Positions 46,882-55,356 of a DNA stretch of 56,270 nt are shown in pieces; the stretch's first letter is position 1, and each line of letters opens with the position of its first letter. This DNA comes from CAYSEW01 sp964430245 (GTDB lineage: Bacteria; Bacteroidota; Bacteroidia; Flavobacteriales_D; Parvicellaceae), in the NCBI GenBank assembly GCA_964430245.1, contig CAYSEW010000018.1, positions 1 through 56,270 on the forward strand. The letters run 5' to 3'. The translations under genes were made by a program, and so were the position numbers. The notes under the pieces are model-generated. The model was not told the origin of the DNA and did not search any database. It saw only the letters and a program-made list of their open reading frames with translations.

Positions 46882-48212
46882 TGGGTAATTTTATTTTGAA
46901 GCTTATCTAGATTAAGTTTTGAGATCAGCAGCTTAAAATTCGTTTGTAAATATTGATTTTGTGCCAATAGCTCTTGATTTTGCGCTTGTGCTAAATCCAT
47001 ACTGCTTGCTAAACCCTCTTTAAATTTTATTAATGTATTGGCTAATATTTTTTGAGATAGAAGAAGGTTTTCTTCATTGTTTTTGTGAGCCAAAAGGTTA
47101 ATGTTATACTCATTAACAGCTTGGCTTAGCTGGTATTTGTATTCGTTTTCAATGTTAGCTAAAGAATTTTTGGCTTTTTCAAGCTCTAGTTTTGACTGAT
47201 TTGTCCTTGAAGTTTGTTCTTTACTGTCAAAAATGGGAACATTGACCTTTATTCCCCAAAATGTGGAAGGATACCAAGGTTGATTAGTATTTAATAAATC
47301 AAACTCATTCCTCAATGCAATCTGTTGATGACTAAAATAACCCGATAATGAAGGAATACTTGTCGCTTTATTCATTTTAACATTAAGGGCATTTAATTTT
47401 ACGTTTTCTGATTGTATTTTGTAATCAATAAACTCCTGAGTATTTCCAGTTAAAGATGTGAGACTCCAATCCTCTAATAAAAAAGCATCAAGGTTATCAG
47501 TTAGCTTTATAGAACTATCTTGCGGATAGCCAATAATAAACTTTAATGTTGAGGTTGCATTTTCCTCCATAATTTCTATTTCATTAAGCTGCCCTTTTAC
47601 CTGAACAACTAATAAATCAATTTGATCAGAATTAATACTTTCAATCATCCCCTCTTTAACTAAGATGTTCGTTTCATTTTGAATGTCTTTTAACTTTTCA
47701 AATGATTGCTTTAAAATTTGACGACTATTATTAAATATCAAAGCAGAGTAATAGGCATTAGTTGTAAAAGTCAGCAATTCAATTTTAGCCTTTTCAACAA
47801 CAATATGCATTAAGTTTTTATATGCTTTTGCTGCTTTTAGTCCAGATATATAGGTAGCACTAAAGATGAGCTGATCTAAGCGAATAGTGCCTGATGCATT
47901 AATAGAGGTACCAAATTGAAGCCCTATCAACTCGTCAGAAGGTGCGTTTGGATTAAAAGCATTTGCAGGTAAAACAGTAGTTGGAATGTCTATATAATTT
48001 TGAAACCCAAGAGTGCCCTGAATTTTAGGCAATCCCGTTGAAACAGATTCACGTATTTTTTGATCTGCAATTAAAAGGTCAAGTTGTGAATTTTTATAAT
48101 CATTATTGTTTTCGACTGCGTATTTTAATGCCGCTTTTAAACTAAACTCTATTTGTGAAAATCCAGGTTGGAAAATAAAAAACAAGCAGCTATATAAAAG
48201 GGTCTTTTTCAT
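46878..48212 (-). CDS. TolC family outer membrane efflux protein
   Basis: A 444-residue protein with a signal peptide (about residues 3-19, FQPGFSQ). It has two similar halves of long helices and beta hairpins, as in TolC: FSLKAALKYAVENNNDYKNSQLDLLIADQ, then a second half with FWGIKVNVPIFDSKEQTSR and LASSMDLAQAQNQELLAQNQYL. It forms the outer-membrane exit duct for the RND pump. It overlaps tetR and the adaptor gene by 4 bases on either side, so the four genes are a translationally coupled unit. Confidence 0.94.
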   Translation of the reverse strand: MKKTLLYSCLFFIFQPGFSQIEFSLKAALKYAVENNNDYKNSQLDLLIADQKIRESVSTGLPKIQGTLGFQNYIDIPTTVLPANAFNPNAPSDELIGLQFGTSINASGTIRLDQLIFSATYISGLKAAKAYKNLMHIVVEKAKIELLTFTTNAYYSALIFNNSRQILKQSFEKLKDIQNETNILVKEGMIESINSDQIDLLVVQVKGQLNEIEIMEENATSTLKFIIGYPQDSSIKLTDNLDAFLLEDWSLTSLTGNTQEFIDYKIQSENVKLNALNVKMNKATSIPSLSGYFSHQQIALRNEFDLLNTNQPWYPSTFWGIKVNVPIFDSKEQTSRTNQSKLELEKAKNSLANIENEYKYQLSQAVNEYNINLLAHKNNEENLLLSQKILANTLIKFKEGLASSMDLAQAQNQELLAQNQYLQTNFKLLISKLNLDKLQNKITQ

Positions 48213-48832
48213 AACAAGGAAGATTTATTATTACTTTTAATTTGTGTTTTTAGATACTTTATTCCTTTTTCAGTTGCAATTCCTCTTATATGATGCCTCA
48301 TCATTTCATCTAATACATTTTTAAAGTTATATTGATTAGCAGGAAATAAGGAAGAGTCAAATACTAGATCAGCTTTACTTGCATAAATTTTTGCAATTAT
48401 AGATGGGTTCAAATTATTTCTATAGACACCCATTTTCATCCCTTTTTCAAGGTTGATTAACATTCGTTGATAAATAAATCCGTGCTTATGAATTTCAAAC
48501 AACTTCCATGACTCAGGATAATATTTTTTAAGATCGTATTGAACAGAAGGATGTATCATGCTGACTTCTTGTCCCGAAAATTCTATCATAGCTATTAATT
48601 CATCAATTGGATGATCTTTTGATTCAAAAATAGAGAGTAATTGTTGTTGCTTTAATTGAATAACCTCATCCATTACTTTAAAAACCAGGTCGTTTTTATC
48701 ATTCACATATTTGTAAAGCGTTTTTTTAGATATTCTTAAAGATTTTGCAACATCATCCATAGTCATGCTCTTTATTCCAAATTCTAGGAATAAAAGGCTA
48801 ACTTGATGAATGATTTCTTTTAATTTTGACAT
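48209..48832 (-). CDS. TetR/AcrR family transcriptional regulator
   Basis: I choose the ATG at 48832 (207 residues), since the helix-turn-helix region then begins at a normal distance; an upstream ATG at 48868 would add twelve hydrophobic, atypical residues. The HTH is MTMDDVAKSLRISKKTLYKYVNDK (about 22-45), with a variable helical ligand domain after it. It probably represses its own operon, which continues with tolC, the adaptor and the RND pump. Autoregulation is supported by a short inverted repeat over its -7 box. The inducer is unknown. Confidence 0.92.
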   Translation of the reverse strand: MSKLKEIIHQVSLLFLEFGIKSMTMDDVAKSLRISKKTLYKYVNDKNDLVFKVMDEVIQLKQQQLLSIFESKDHPIDELIAMIEFSGQEVSMIHPSVQYDLKKYYPESWKLFEIHKHGFIYQRMLINLEKGMKMGVYRNNLNPSIIAKIYASKADLVFDSSLFPANQYNFKNVLDEMMRHHIRGIATEKGIKYLKTQIKSNNKSSLL

Positions 48833-48860
48833 CTTATTAAGAATGCAGTTTAAAAACAAA

Positions 48861-48888
48861 GGAAACAAATATAGTTAAAAACGTTTCC
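48861..48888. promoter_or_regulatory. Candidate tetR promoter with operator-like inverted repeat
   Basis: On the minus strand TATATTTG (48866-48873), an exact TAnnTTTG match, lies 33 bases before the tetR ATG. It is bracketed by GGAAAC (48861-48866) and GTTTCC (48883-48888), a 6-base inverted repeat; AAACGTTT (48879-48886) is a further small palindrome. The promoter is plausible and the operator is an inference. Confidence 0.35.
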
Positions 48889-48916
48889 AAATGTACACTT
48901 TGCTAAAAAAAGAAGT

Positions 48917-50353
48917 ATGGAAAGAATTAAGATTATAGATGCTTTATCTCAAGAGATAGATACTGATATTGTAGTTAAAGGCTGGGTTAGATCTTATAGG
49001 GCAAATCGTTTTATTTCATTAAACGATGGCTCATGCCTTTCAAATCTTCAAATAGTAGTTGACTATGAGAATTTCCCTAATGAGGTAATAAAAGAGATTA
49101 CTATTGGCTCTGCCATAGGAGTTAAAGGCACAATAGTAGAGTCTCAAGGCGCAGGTCAGAAGTTAGAATTAGTAGCCAATGAAATTGAAATTATTGGTAA
49201 AGCAGACCCTAATGAAATTCAAAAAACAATACTTCAGCCTAAAAACCATTCTTTAGAAATATTAAGAGAACAAGCCCATTTAAGGTTTAGAACCAATATG
49301 TTTGGTGCTATTTTTAGGATTAGGCATCATATGGCTTATGCTATTCATAAATATTTTAATGACAATGGTTTTTACTATTTACACACACCTATTATTACAG
49401 GATCAGACGCTGAAGGAGCAGGCGAAATGTTTAAAGTAACTACCATTCAACCAGGAAAGGAAATTATTAATAATGAAGGTGAAGTAGATCATTCTAATGA
49501 CTTTTTCGGAAAAGAAACTAATTTAACGGTGTCAGGTCAATTAGAAGCTGAACTCGGTGCACTTGCATTAGGTCAAGTTTATACTTTTGGACCAACATTT
49601 AGAGCAGAAAACTCAAATACTTCTAGACATTTAGCAGAATTCTGGATGATTGAACCAGAAATAGCATTTGCAGATATTAATGATGACATTAACCTTTGCG
49701 AAGAGTTTTTAAAATATGTTGTTACCTATGCTTTAGATAAATGCAAAGAAGATTTGGAATTTTTAGCAGCTAAAGAGGCGAAGGAAGAAAAGCAGAAGCC
49801 AGCTAATCAACGAGCTGAATTAAATTTGATAGATAGATTAGAGTTTGTTAGAGATAATGAGTTTATTAAAATTGATTATACTGAAGCAATTTCCATTCTT
49901 GAAAACTCTAAACCTAACAAGAAAAAGAAATTTAAATTTCCTATTAAATGGGGAATAGACCTTCAAAGTGAACATGAAAAGTATTTAGTTGAAAAGCATT
50001 TTAAAAAGCCAGTCGTAATATATAATTATCCTAAAAATATTAAAGCTTTTTATATGCGTGAAAATGACGACAATAAAACAGTTGCTGCAATGGATGTACT
50101 TTTTCCTGGAATAGGGGAGATAGTAGGCGGCTCACAAAGAGAAGAAAGATACGATGTGCTGTTAAAAAAATGCAAAGAGTTCAATATTCCTGAAAGCCAT
50201 GTTTGGTGGTATTTAGAAACCAGGAAATTTGGGACAGCTCCACACGCTGGATTTGGATTGGGGTTTGAGAGGCTAATAATGTTCGTTACAGGAATGAATA
50301 ATATAAGGGATGTAATTCCTTTTCCAAGGACACCTAATAATGCGGAATTTTAA
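48917..50353 (+). CDS. asnS: Asparaginyl-tRNA synthetase
   Basis: A 478-residue class IIb synthetase. An N-terminal OB-fold anticodon domain (about 15-105) has VKGWVRSYRANRFISLNDGS. Motif 2 is FRAENSNTSRHLAEFWMIEPE. Motif 3 is GFGLGFERLIMFVTGMNNIRDVIPFPR. It charges tRNA-Asn, so no amidotransferase route is needed. It is divergent from tetR across an 84-base gap. The rpoN gene follows by 28 bases, an order common in Bacteroidota. Confidence 0.97.
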   Translation: MERIKIIDALSQEIDTDIVVKGWVRSYRANRFISLNDGSCLSNLQIVVDYENFPNEVIKEITIGSAIGVKGTIVESQGAGQKLELVANEIEIIGKADPNEIQKTILQPKNHSLEILREQAHLRFRTNMFGAIFRIRHHMAYAIHKYFNDNGFYYLHTPIITGSDAEGAGEMFKVTTIQPGKEIINNEGEVDHSNDFFGKETNLTVSGQLEAELGALALGQVYTFGPTFRAENSNTSRHLAEFWMIEPEIAFADINDDINLCEEFLKYVVTYALDKCKEDLEFLAAKEAKEEKQKPANQRAELNLIDRLEFVRDNEFIKIDYTEAISILENSKPNKKKKFKFPIKWGIDLQSEHEKYLVEKHFKKPVVIYNYPKNIKAFYMRENDDNKTVAAMDVLFPGIGEIVGGSQREERYDVLLKKCKEFNIPESHVWWYLETRKFGTAPHAGFGLGFERLIMFVTGMNNIRDVIPFPRTPNNAEF

Positions 50354-50381
50354 TAGATTTATAGTGAGAAATAATTAGATA

Positions 50382-51830
50382 ATGGCTTTAAAGCAATCAT
50401 TACAGCAAAAATTATTACAGAAATTGTCACCTCAGCAAATTCAACTCATGAAATTGTTGCAGGTTCCCACTATTGAATTAGAACAAAGAATAAAACAAGA
50501 AATAGAAGAGAACCCAGCTCTTGAAGAAGGAGAACAAGATAAAGAAACAGAAGATATTTTATCAGAAGAAAGTAGAGATGAAAATGAGGATAATAATAGA
50601 GATGAATTTGATATTAATAATTACATAGATGATGATATTCCTGATTATAAACTTCAAACAAGGAATTATTCTGCAGACGATGATGAAAAGGCAATACCTT
50701 TAGCGGGAGGAAAAACATTTCAGGAAATACTTCAAAACCAGGTTTCGCTTAGAATTAAAGAAGAAAAACAGCAAATAATAGCGCTTCAAATTATTGGCAA
50801 TTTAGATGATTCAGGGTACCTAAGAAGAGAGATTTTTAATTTAGTTGATGACCTTGCTTTTAGTCAGAACATTGTTGCTACTGAAAAGGAAATAGAAGAA
50901 GTCCTTTATATTATACAGGCTCTTGAGCCTGCTGGGGTAGGAGCAAGAGACTTAAAAGAATGTCTTTTAATTCAGCTTAAGAAAAAAAATAAAACCATAC
51001 CCATAAAAACAGCAGAGGTAATTTTGGAAAGATTTTTTGAGGAGTTTACTAAAAAGCACTACAACAAGATTACAACAAGACTAGATATAGAGGAAAATGA
51101 TGTTAAAGATGCTATTGATGAGATCGTTAAATTAAATCCAAAACCAGGAAATTCTTTAATTGAAACCAATAAATCTTTTCATCAAATTATACCTGACTTT
51201 ATAATAACTGAGCAAGATGGAGAGATCAGTTTAGAGTTGAACAATAGGAATGCTCCTCAGTTAAAAGTCAGTAAGCAATATGCAGAAATGCTTAAGGGTT
51301 ATGAACAAAGTAAGCGAACAGAAAGAGATAAAGAAGCTATTTTATTTGTGAAACAAAAAATTGATTCTGCAAAATGGTTCATTGATGCAATTAAACAAAG
51401 GCAGCACACTCTTTTAGTAACGATGGAAGCCATTATGAATTATCAGAAAGACTTTTTTCATTCTGGAGATGAAACAAATCTTAAACCAATGATTTTAAAA
51501 GATATTGCTGAGATTGTGAAGATGGACATTTCAACTATTTCTAGAGTTGCTAATAGCAAACATGTATCAACACCATATGGCACCTTCTTATTAAAATATT
51601 TTTTCAGTGAATCTTTATCTACAGAATCTGGTCAAGAGGTGTCTACAAGAGAAGTCAAACGAATTTTACAAGACGCAATTGATCAGGAAGACAAAAGAAA
51701 ACCACTAACAGATGATAAGCTAACTACACTGTTAAAAGATAAGGGTTATAATATTGCTAGAAGGACCGTTGCTAAATATAGAGAGCAATTGAATATTCCA
51801 GTTGCTAGATTAAGAAAAGAGCTCATATAA
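50382..51830 (+). CDS. rpoN: RNA polymerase sigma-54 factor
   Basis: A 482-residue sigma-54. Region I is Gln/Leu-rich (ALKQSLQQKLLQKLSPQQIQLMKLLQVPTIELEQRI). An acidic region II follows (about 48-95), then the core-binding domain with EPAGVGARDLKECL. The DNA-binding part ends in the RpoN box ARRTVAKYRE, and the -24/-12 recognition helix HTLLVTMEAIMNYQKDFF and STISRVANSKHVSTPYG are intact. Sigma-54 needs AAA+ enhancer-binding activators; none is in the window. The next gene starts at its stop codon (one-base overlap). Confidence 0.97.
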   Translation: MALKQSLQQKLLQKLSPQQIQLMKLLQVPTIELEQRIKQEIEENPALEEGEQDKETEDILSEESRDENEDNNRDEFDINNYIDDDIPDYKLQTRNYSADDDEKAIPLAGGKTFQEILQNQVSLRIKEEKQQIIALQIIGNLDDSGYLRREIFNLVDDLAFSQNIVATEKEIEEVLYIIQALEPAGVGARDLKECLLIQLKKKNKTIPIKTAEVILERFFEEFTKKHYNKITTRLDIEENDVKDAIDEIVKLNPKPGNSLIETNKSFHQIIPDFIITEQDGEISLELNNRNAPQLKVSKQYAEMLKGYEQSKRTERDKEAILFVKQKIDSAKWFIDAIKQRQHTLLVTMEAIMNYQKDFFHSGDETNLKPMILKDIAEIVKMDISTISRVANSKHVSTPYGTFLLKYFFSESLSTESGQEVSTREVKRILQDAIDQEDKRKPLTDDKLTTLLKDKGYNIARRTVAKYREQLNIPVARLRKELI

Positions 51831-52492
51831 TGAAAGGGTTAGCAAATTTCTTTTCTTTTCTTTTTCATCCAGTCTTCATTCCCATATATTCTGTTTTTCT
51901 ATATTTTAAAATCGATAATTATCAGAATAGAATTTTAATTAAAGACGATGGGTTTTTATATGTAATTTATTCTCTAATGATAATAATAGGAATTGTTTTT
52001 CCTTTAATAAGCTTTCTTATAATGTACAAAACTAAAGTCATTTCAGATTTAAATTTAAGCCAACGAAAAGAAAGAATTCCTGTGTTAATAATTGTATTAA
52101 TATATTACCTAATGGTTTATTACATGTACAGAACATGGAATGAAAGCTATATTAATTTACCACTACCGATTGAGCACCTAATCTCTTTTTTATTTGGAGG
52201 GTTAGTTATAATGATCTTAACCATAATAGTCACATTAAAATTGAAAATAAGCTTACATAGTATCGCTATAGGCGGAATGGCTGGAGGTTTTTTAGCATTA
52301 TCTATTGTAATGAACCCTATTAATAACTTAGAAAGTTTGATTCAATTAAATGCTTGCTTATTAATAATAATGGGTATAGTTAGCTCTTCAAGACTGTTTT
52401 TAAAAGCACATGTTCCCTATGAAGTTTTGACAGGCATGATCTTAGGGTTTGGAATAGAATATTTTATTGTCATTAATGAGATAGCAATTTAA
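51830..52492 (+). CDS. PAP2-like integral membrane protein
   Basis: A 220-residue protein with six or so hydrophobic helices. The segments KISLHSIAIGGMAGG and SSRLFLKAHVPYEVLTGMILGFG resemble the second and third PAP2 phosphatase motifs (SGH and SR-x5-H-x3-D). However, the catalytic positions are only partly kept: the Asp after the His is Glu, and the first motif KxxxxxRP is not clear (QRKERIP near residue 80). I suggest a degenerate or divergent lipid-phosphate phosphatase-like protein. It is last of the asnS-rpoN unit and overlaps the convergent barrel-protein gene by 4 bases. Confidence 0.65.
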   Translation: MKGLANFFSFLFHPVFIPIYSVFLYFKIDNYQNRILIKDDGFLYVIYSLMIIIGIVFPLISFLIMYKTKVISDLNLSQRKERIPVLIIVLIYYLMVYYMYRTWNESYINLPLPIEHLISFLFGGLVIMILTIIVTLKLKISLHSIAIGGMAGGFLALSIVMNPINNLESLIQLNACLLIIMGIVSSSRLFLKAHVPYEVLTGMILGFGIEYFIVINEIAI

Positions 52493-53202
52493 AAACGCAT
52501 CCAAGAAATTCCAATAGAATAAGGAGTTAGAACAACACCTTTGCCTGACTGAAAAACATTAGTTAAAGAATAAAAGGCATTAAATGCGATTTTATTAAAT
52601 CCTATTCGAAGAGTCGGACCATAACGATAAGGAAGCACATTAGGTATGTTAAATACTTTTACTTTAGTCTCAGTGTCTTTTATTTTAAGATGATCATTAA
52701 CAAGAACACCTGCTTTAAACCCTAAATAAAATCTAAAATTGAACTTCATTCTATCTTCAAGCGTTTTATTCATCGTCCTGAAACGAAATTCAAAAGGCAC
52801 ATCTACATAATTTAAGGCAATTTTATTTTTATAGGTAATATAATTCTCAGGTAGTGGAATTAAGTTTGTGAAAATATCGCCATTAATATTCTGTTCAAAA
52901 ATAAATTGACCATCATGATGAAAATTTTGAGAGTCAAACCCTAAACCCAAGGCTACGGCAAAATTACTTTTTTTACCAATAGGCATGTCCTTGAACCAGT
53001 AGGTGCTTACTCCAAAAGAATAAAGCCCTTGAGTCACACCATTAGGTGAGCTGATCCAGTGATTCCAATTAACATCAAGGATTATTCGATCAAATTTTTC
53101 TGGCCCATCTCCATCTGCAGTTAATTTAAAATATTCAAAAAGCCCTTGCCCATAAAAGTTAAAACAAAGCGTTGTATATAAAGCAAAAACTAGAGTTTTC
53201 AT
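52489..53202 (-). CDS. Outer-membrane beta-barrel protein
   Basis: I choose the ATG at 53202 (237 residues) because it begins the signal peptide MKTLVFALYTTLCFNFYGQ; a longer form would start inside galE. The mature part has regular amphipathic strands (ILDVNWNHWI, YSFGVSTYWF, FAVALGLGFDSQNF, KIALNYVDVPFEFRF, FRFYLGFKAGVLV) ending in IGISWMRF, a typical barrel C terminus. It resembles the PorT/OMP_b-brl family common in Bacteroidota. A specific function is not recognisable. It lies 13 bases after galE. Confidence 0.8.
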   Translation of the reverse strand: MKTLVFALYTTLCFNFYGQGLFEYFKLTADGDGPEKFDRIILDVNWNHWISSPNGVTQGLYSFGVSTYWFKDMPIGKKSNFAVALGLGFDSQNFHHDGQFIFEQNINGDIFTNLIPLPENYITYKNKIALNYVDVPFEFRFRTMNKTLEDRMKFNFRFYLGFKAGVLVNDHLKIKDTETKVKVFNIPNVLPYRYGPTLRIGFNKIAFNAFYSLTNVFQSGKGVVLTPYSIGISWMRF

Positions 53203-53206
53203 ATTA

Positions 53207-53214
53207 CAAATATA
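53207..53214 (-). promoter_or_regulatory. Candidate -7 box before the beta-barrel gene
   Basis: TATATTTG on the minus strand is an exact TAnnTTTG match, ending 4 bases before the ATG at 53202. The distance would give an almost leaderless mRNA and there is no good -33 element, so chance is possible. Confidence 0.25.
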
Positions 53215-53215
53215 G

Positions 53216-54214
53216 TTAAAGCGTTTGTTGCCATTTCCAGGCATGCTGCAAAGCATCTTCTAATGAATATTTAGTTTCCCATTTTAAAGTCTTAGAAATC
53301 AATTGATTATCAGAATAAACAACAGAAGCATCTCCCTCTCTTCTGGGCCCAAAGGTATAATCTAGTTTAATTTTATTACAAGATTCAAAAGTTTTAACTA
53401 CCTCTAATACTGAATTGCCAACTCCTGTTCCCACATTGAATATTTTTAGTTGAGCATTATATTTTGCATACTCTAAAGCTAAAACATGAGTTTCAGCTAG
53501 GTCCATTACATGTATGTAATCTCTTACGCAAGTACCATCGGGCGTGTCGTAATCATTACCATTTATAGTAAGCTGCTCTCTTATTCCGGCAGCAGTTTGT
53601 GTTACATAAGGAACAAGGTTGGAGGGAACGCCTATAGGTAATTCTCCAATCATTGCAGAAGGATGAGCTCCAATAGGATTAAAATATCTTAATAAAACAA
53701 TTGACATTTCAGGAAAGTTAACATGAAAATCCTTTAAACAATTTTCACCAATCTGTTTAGTGTATCCATATGGATTAATAGGTGGTTTTATAGGATTTTT
53801 TTCAGTTACTGGTATTAAGTCAGGATCTCCATAAACCGTACAGGATGATGAGAAAACAAATGTAGATACGGGATATTCGGCAACTAATTTCAGTAAACAA
53901 ACTAAAGACCCGACATTGTTTTCATAATATTTTAAAGGATGATTAATAGATTCATTCACAAACTTATAGGCGGCAAAATGTATAATTCCATCTGGTCTTT
54001 CTTTAGAGAACACTTCACGCATTAAATTTATATCTCCACAGTCATAAGGATAGTAAGTGATTTTTTTACCAGTAAGCTTTTCTAATTTATTTAATACAAA
54101 ACCCTCAGAATTCCTAAGGTCATCAACAATAATTGGCTCATGCCCTTTTGCTATTAATTCAGCCACAGTATGAGAGCCAATAAATCCAGCTCCTCCAGTT
54201 ACTAGTATTTTCAT
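53216..54214 (-). CDS. galE: UDP-glucose 4-epimerase
   Basis: A 332-residue SDR-type epimerase of normal length. The NAD-binding GGAGFIGSH is at residues 7-15, VFSSSCTVYG is the Ser region of the catalytic site, and the Tyr-x3-Lys is in NPYGYTKQIGE. LRYFNPIGAHPSAMIGE follows. It interconverts UDP-glucose and UDP-galactose, feeding polysaccharide synthesis. It has its own promoter upstream, with -7 and -33 elements 20 bases apart. A beta-barrel gene follows closely. Confidence 0.95.
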   Translation of the reverse strand: MKILVTGGAGFIGSHTVAELIAKGHEPIIVDDLRNSEGFVLNKLEKLTGKKITYYPYDCGDINLMREVFSKERPDGIIHFAAYKFVNESINHPLKYYENNVGSLVCLLKLVAEYPVSTFVFSSSCTVYGDPDLIPVTEKNPIKPPINPYGYTKQIGENCLKDFHVNFPEMSIVLLRYFNPIGAHPSAMIGELPIGVPSNLVPYVTQTAAGIREQLTINGNDYDTPDGTCVRDYIHVMDLAETHVLALEYAKYNAQLKIFNVGTGVGNSVLEVVKTFESCNKIKLDYTFGPRREGDASVVYSDNQLISKTLKWETKYSLEDALQHAWKWQQTL

Positions 54215-54233
54215 ATTAACGTTTAATTCAATT

Positions 54234-54265
54234 CAAAGCTAAATATTAAAAAGGAACATATCAAA
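54234..54265 (-). promoter_or_regulatory. Bacteroidota-type promoter of galE
   Basis: On the minus strand TTTG (54262-54265) and TAGCTTTG (54234-54241) are separated by 20 bases, close to the published Bacteroidota primary-sigma pattern TTTG-N19-TAnnTTTG. The -7 box ends 19 bases before the galE ATG. It is the best promoter match found in the window. Confidence 0.6.
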
Positions 54266-54326
54266 GAGATTTAATAATATAAAAATGGAATTATTCTGAA
54301 AAAGAAGATATATTTAGTAGCAAATT

Positions 54327-54857
54327 ATGGGATATAAAGTAGAGAAGAAAATAAGTTTAGCAGCTCCACGATTAAAAGTATGGGAAACCTATAGAGATGA
54401 ATTAGTTAGCATAGGTGAAACAATGCCAGCAGTAGAAAGCATAGAAACATTGGATAGAACTGAAAATGGCAACAAGGTTTCTTTAGAGAATAAATGGAGT
54501 ATTTCGGGAAATATTCCTAAAACGATTAGAAATATCATACCAAAAAACTTACTTACCTATAAGGATGTTGCAATTTGGGATCAATCAACAATGATATGCT
54601 CTTTTGAAGAGGAGCCATTTGATGGAAGCGGTATTTATTATTGTAGGGGGCAAAATATTTTTGAAGAAAATGAAAATGGAACTATATTAACTATTCAGCT
54701 AGAATTAACAATTTACCCAGATAAAATACCTGGAATCCCATCTTTTTTAATCAAACCAGTCCTGTCAAAAATTGAAAAATTTGTCACTAAAGAGGTGGCT
54801 AAAAATTTAGAAGCAACCGCAAAAGTTGTTGTTGAGTATGCCAATAAAAACAAATAA
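54327..54857 (+). CDS. SRPBCC family protein
   Basis: A 176-residue cytoplasmic protein without signal peptide. The pattern YKVEKKISLAAPRLKVWETYRDEL at the start and a long amphipathic C-terminal helix (LSKIEKFVTKEVAKNLEATAKVVVEYA) fit the START/SRPBCC hydrophobic-ligand fold. The middle is beta-rich. No catalytic residues are evident and the ligand is unknown. It is divergent from galE and followed one base after its stop by the DinB-like gene, with which it is surely co-transcribed. Confidence 0.7.
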   Translation: MGYKVEKKISLAAPRLKVWETYRDELVSIGETMPAVESIETLDRTENGNKVSLENKWSISGNIPKTIRNIIPKNLLTYKDVAIWDQSTMICSFEEEPFDGSGIYYCRGQNIFEENENGTILTIQLELTIYPDKIPGIPSFLIKPVLSKIEKFVTKEVAKNLEATAKVVVEYANKNK

Positions 54858-54858
54858 A

Positions 54859-55356
54859 ATGGATAATACGATAAGTCAAATTATTGCCGAGCAAATAGAT
54901 AATTCAAGAGAATTAACAAGGTATTATTTATCCAAACTAAGAGGAGCAGATGTTTATAAAGGATTTAAATGTAATGACAAAAATCTTAACCCTATTATTT
55001 GGGAAATTGGACATCTTGCTGTTTCACAAAATTGGCTTGTACTTTACCTAGGAAACGGAAATCCTGAAAAAATTGAATGGGGTAAGCTATTTGCATTAGG
55101 GTCTACACTTCCTGAAAAGGAAGACTACCCACCCTATGAAGAAATTTGGAACACCTTTAAGGTGGTGCATGAAAAATCTATTAAACATGTTGCTTCACTT
55201 AATGATGAGGTCTTAAATTCAGCTCCTAGAAAAGAAATTCCTTTCATTAGGAATAACGACCTAAAGAATCTTTTTATGCACAGCATAAGACATGAGGGAA
55301 TACATGCAGGACATTTAAGCTGGCTATGTAAGCTTCATGGCATTCAAACTATCTAA
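54859..55356 (+). CDS. DinB family protein
   Basis: I choose the ATG at 54859 (165 residues), one base after the preceding stop; an upstream TTG would overlap the SRPBCC gene. The DinB four-helix fold is suggested by DNSRELTRYYLSKLRGADVYKG, the metal-binding WEIGHLAVSQNWL, and HSIRHEGIHAGHLSWLCKLHG at the C terminus, giving three histidine positions. DinB-like proteins bind divalent metal. Many are thiol transferases or have unknown activity. It forms a pair with the SRPBCC gene, and its stop overlaps the convergent TonB receptor gene by 4 bases. Confidence 0.82.
   Translation: MDNTISQIIAEQIDNSRELTRYYLSKLRGADVYKGFKCNDKNLNPIIWEIGHLAVSQNWLVLYLGNGNPEKIEWGKLFALGSTLPEKEDYPPYEEIWNTFKVVHEKSIKHVASLNDEVLNSAPRKEIPFIRNNDLKNLFMHSIRHEGIHAGHLSWLCKLHGIQTI

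Noticed and set aside
48833..48868. Upstream ATG adding twelve residues to TetR
   Set aside because: The added residues are hydrophobic and atypical; they would also overlap the likely -7 box, so the later ATG is preferred.
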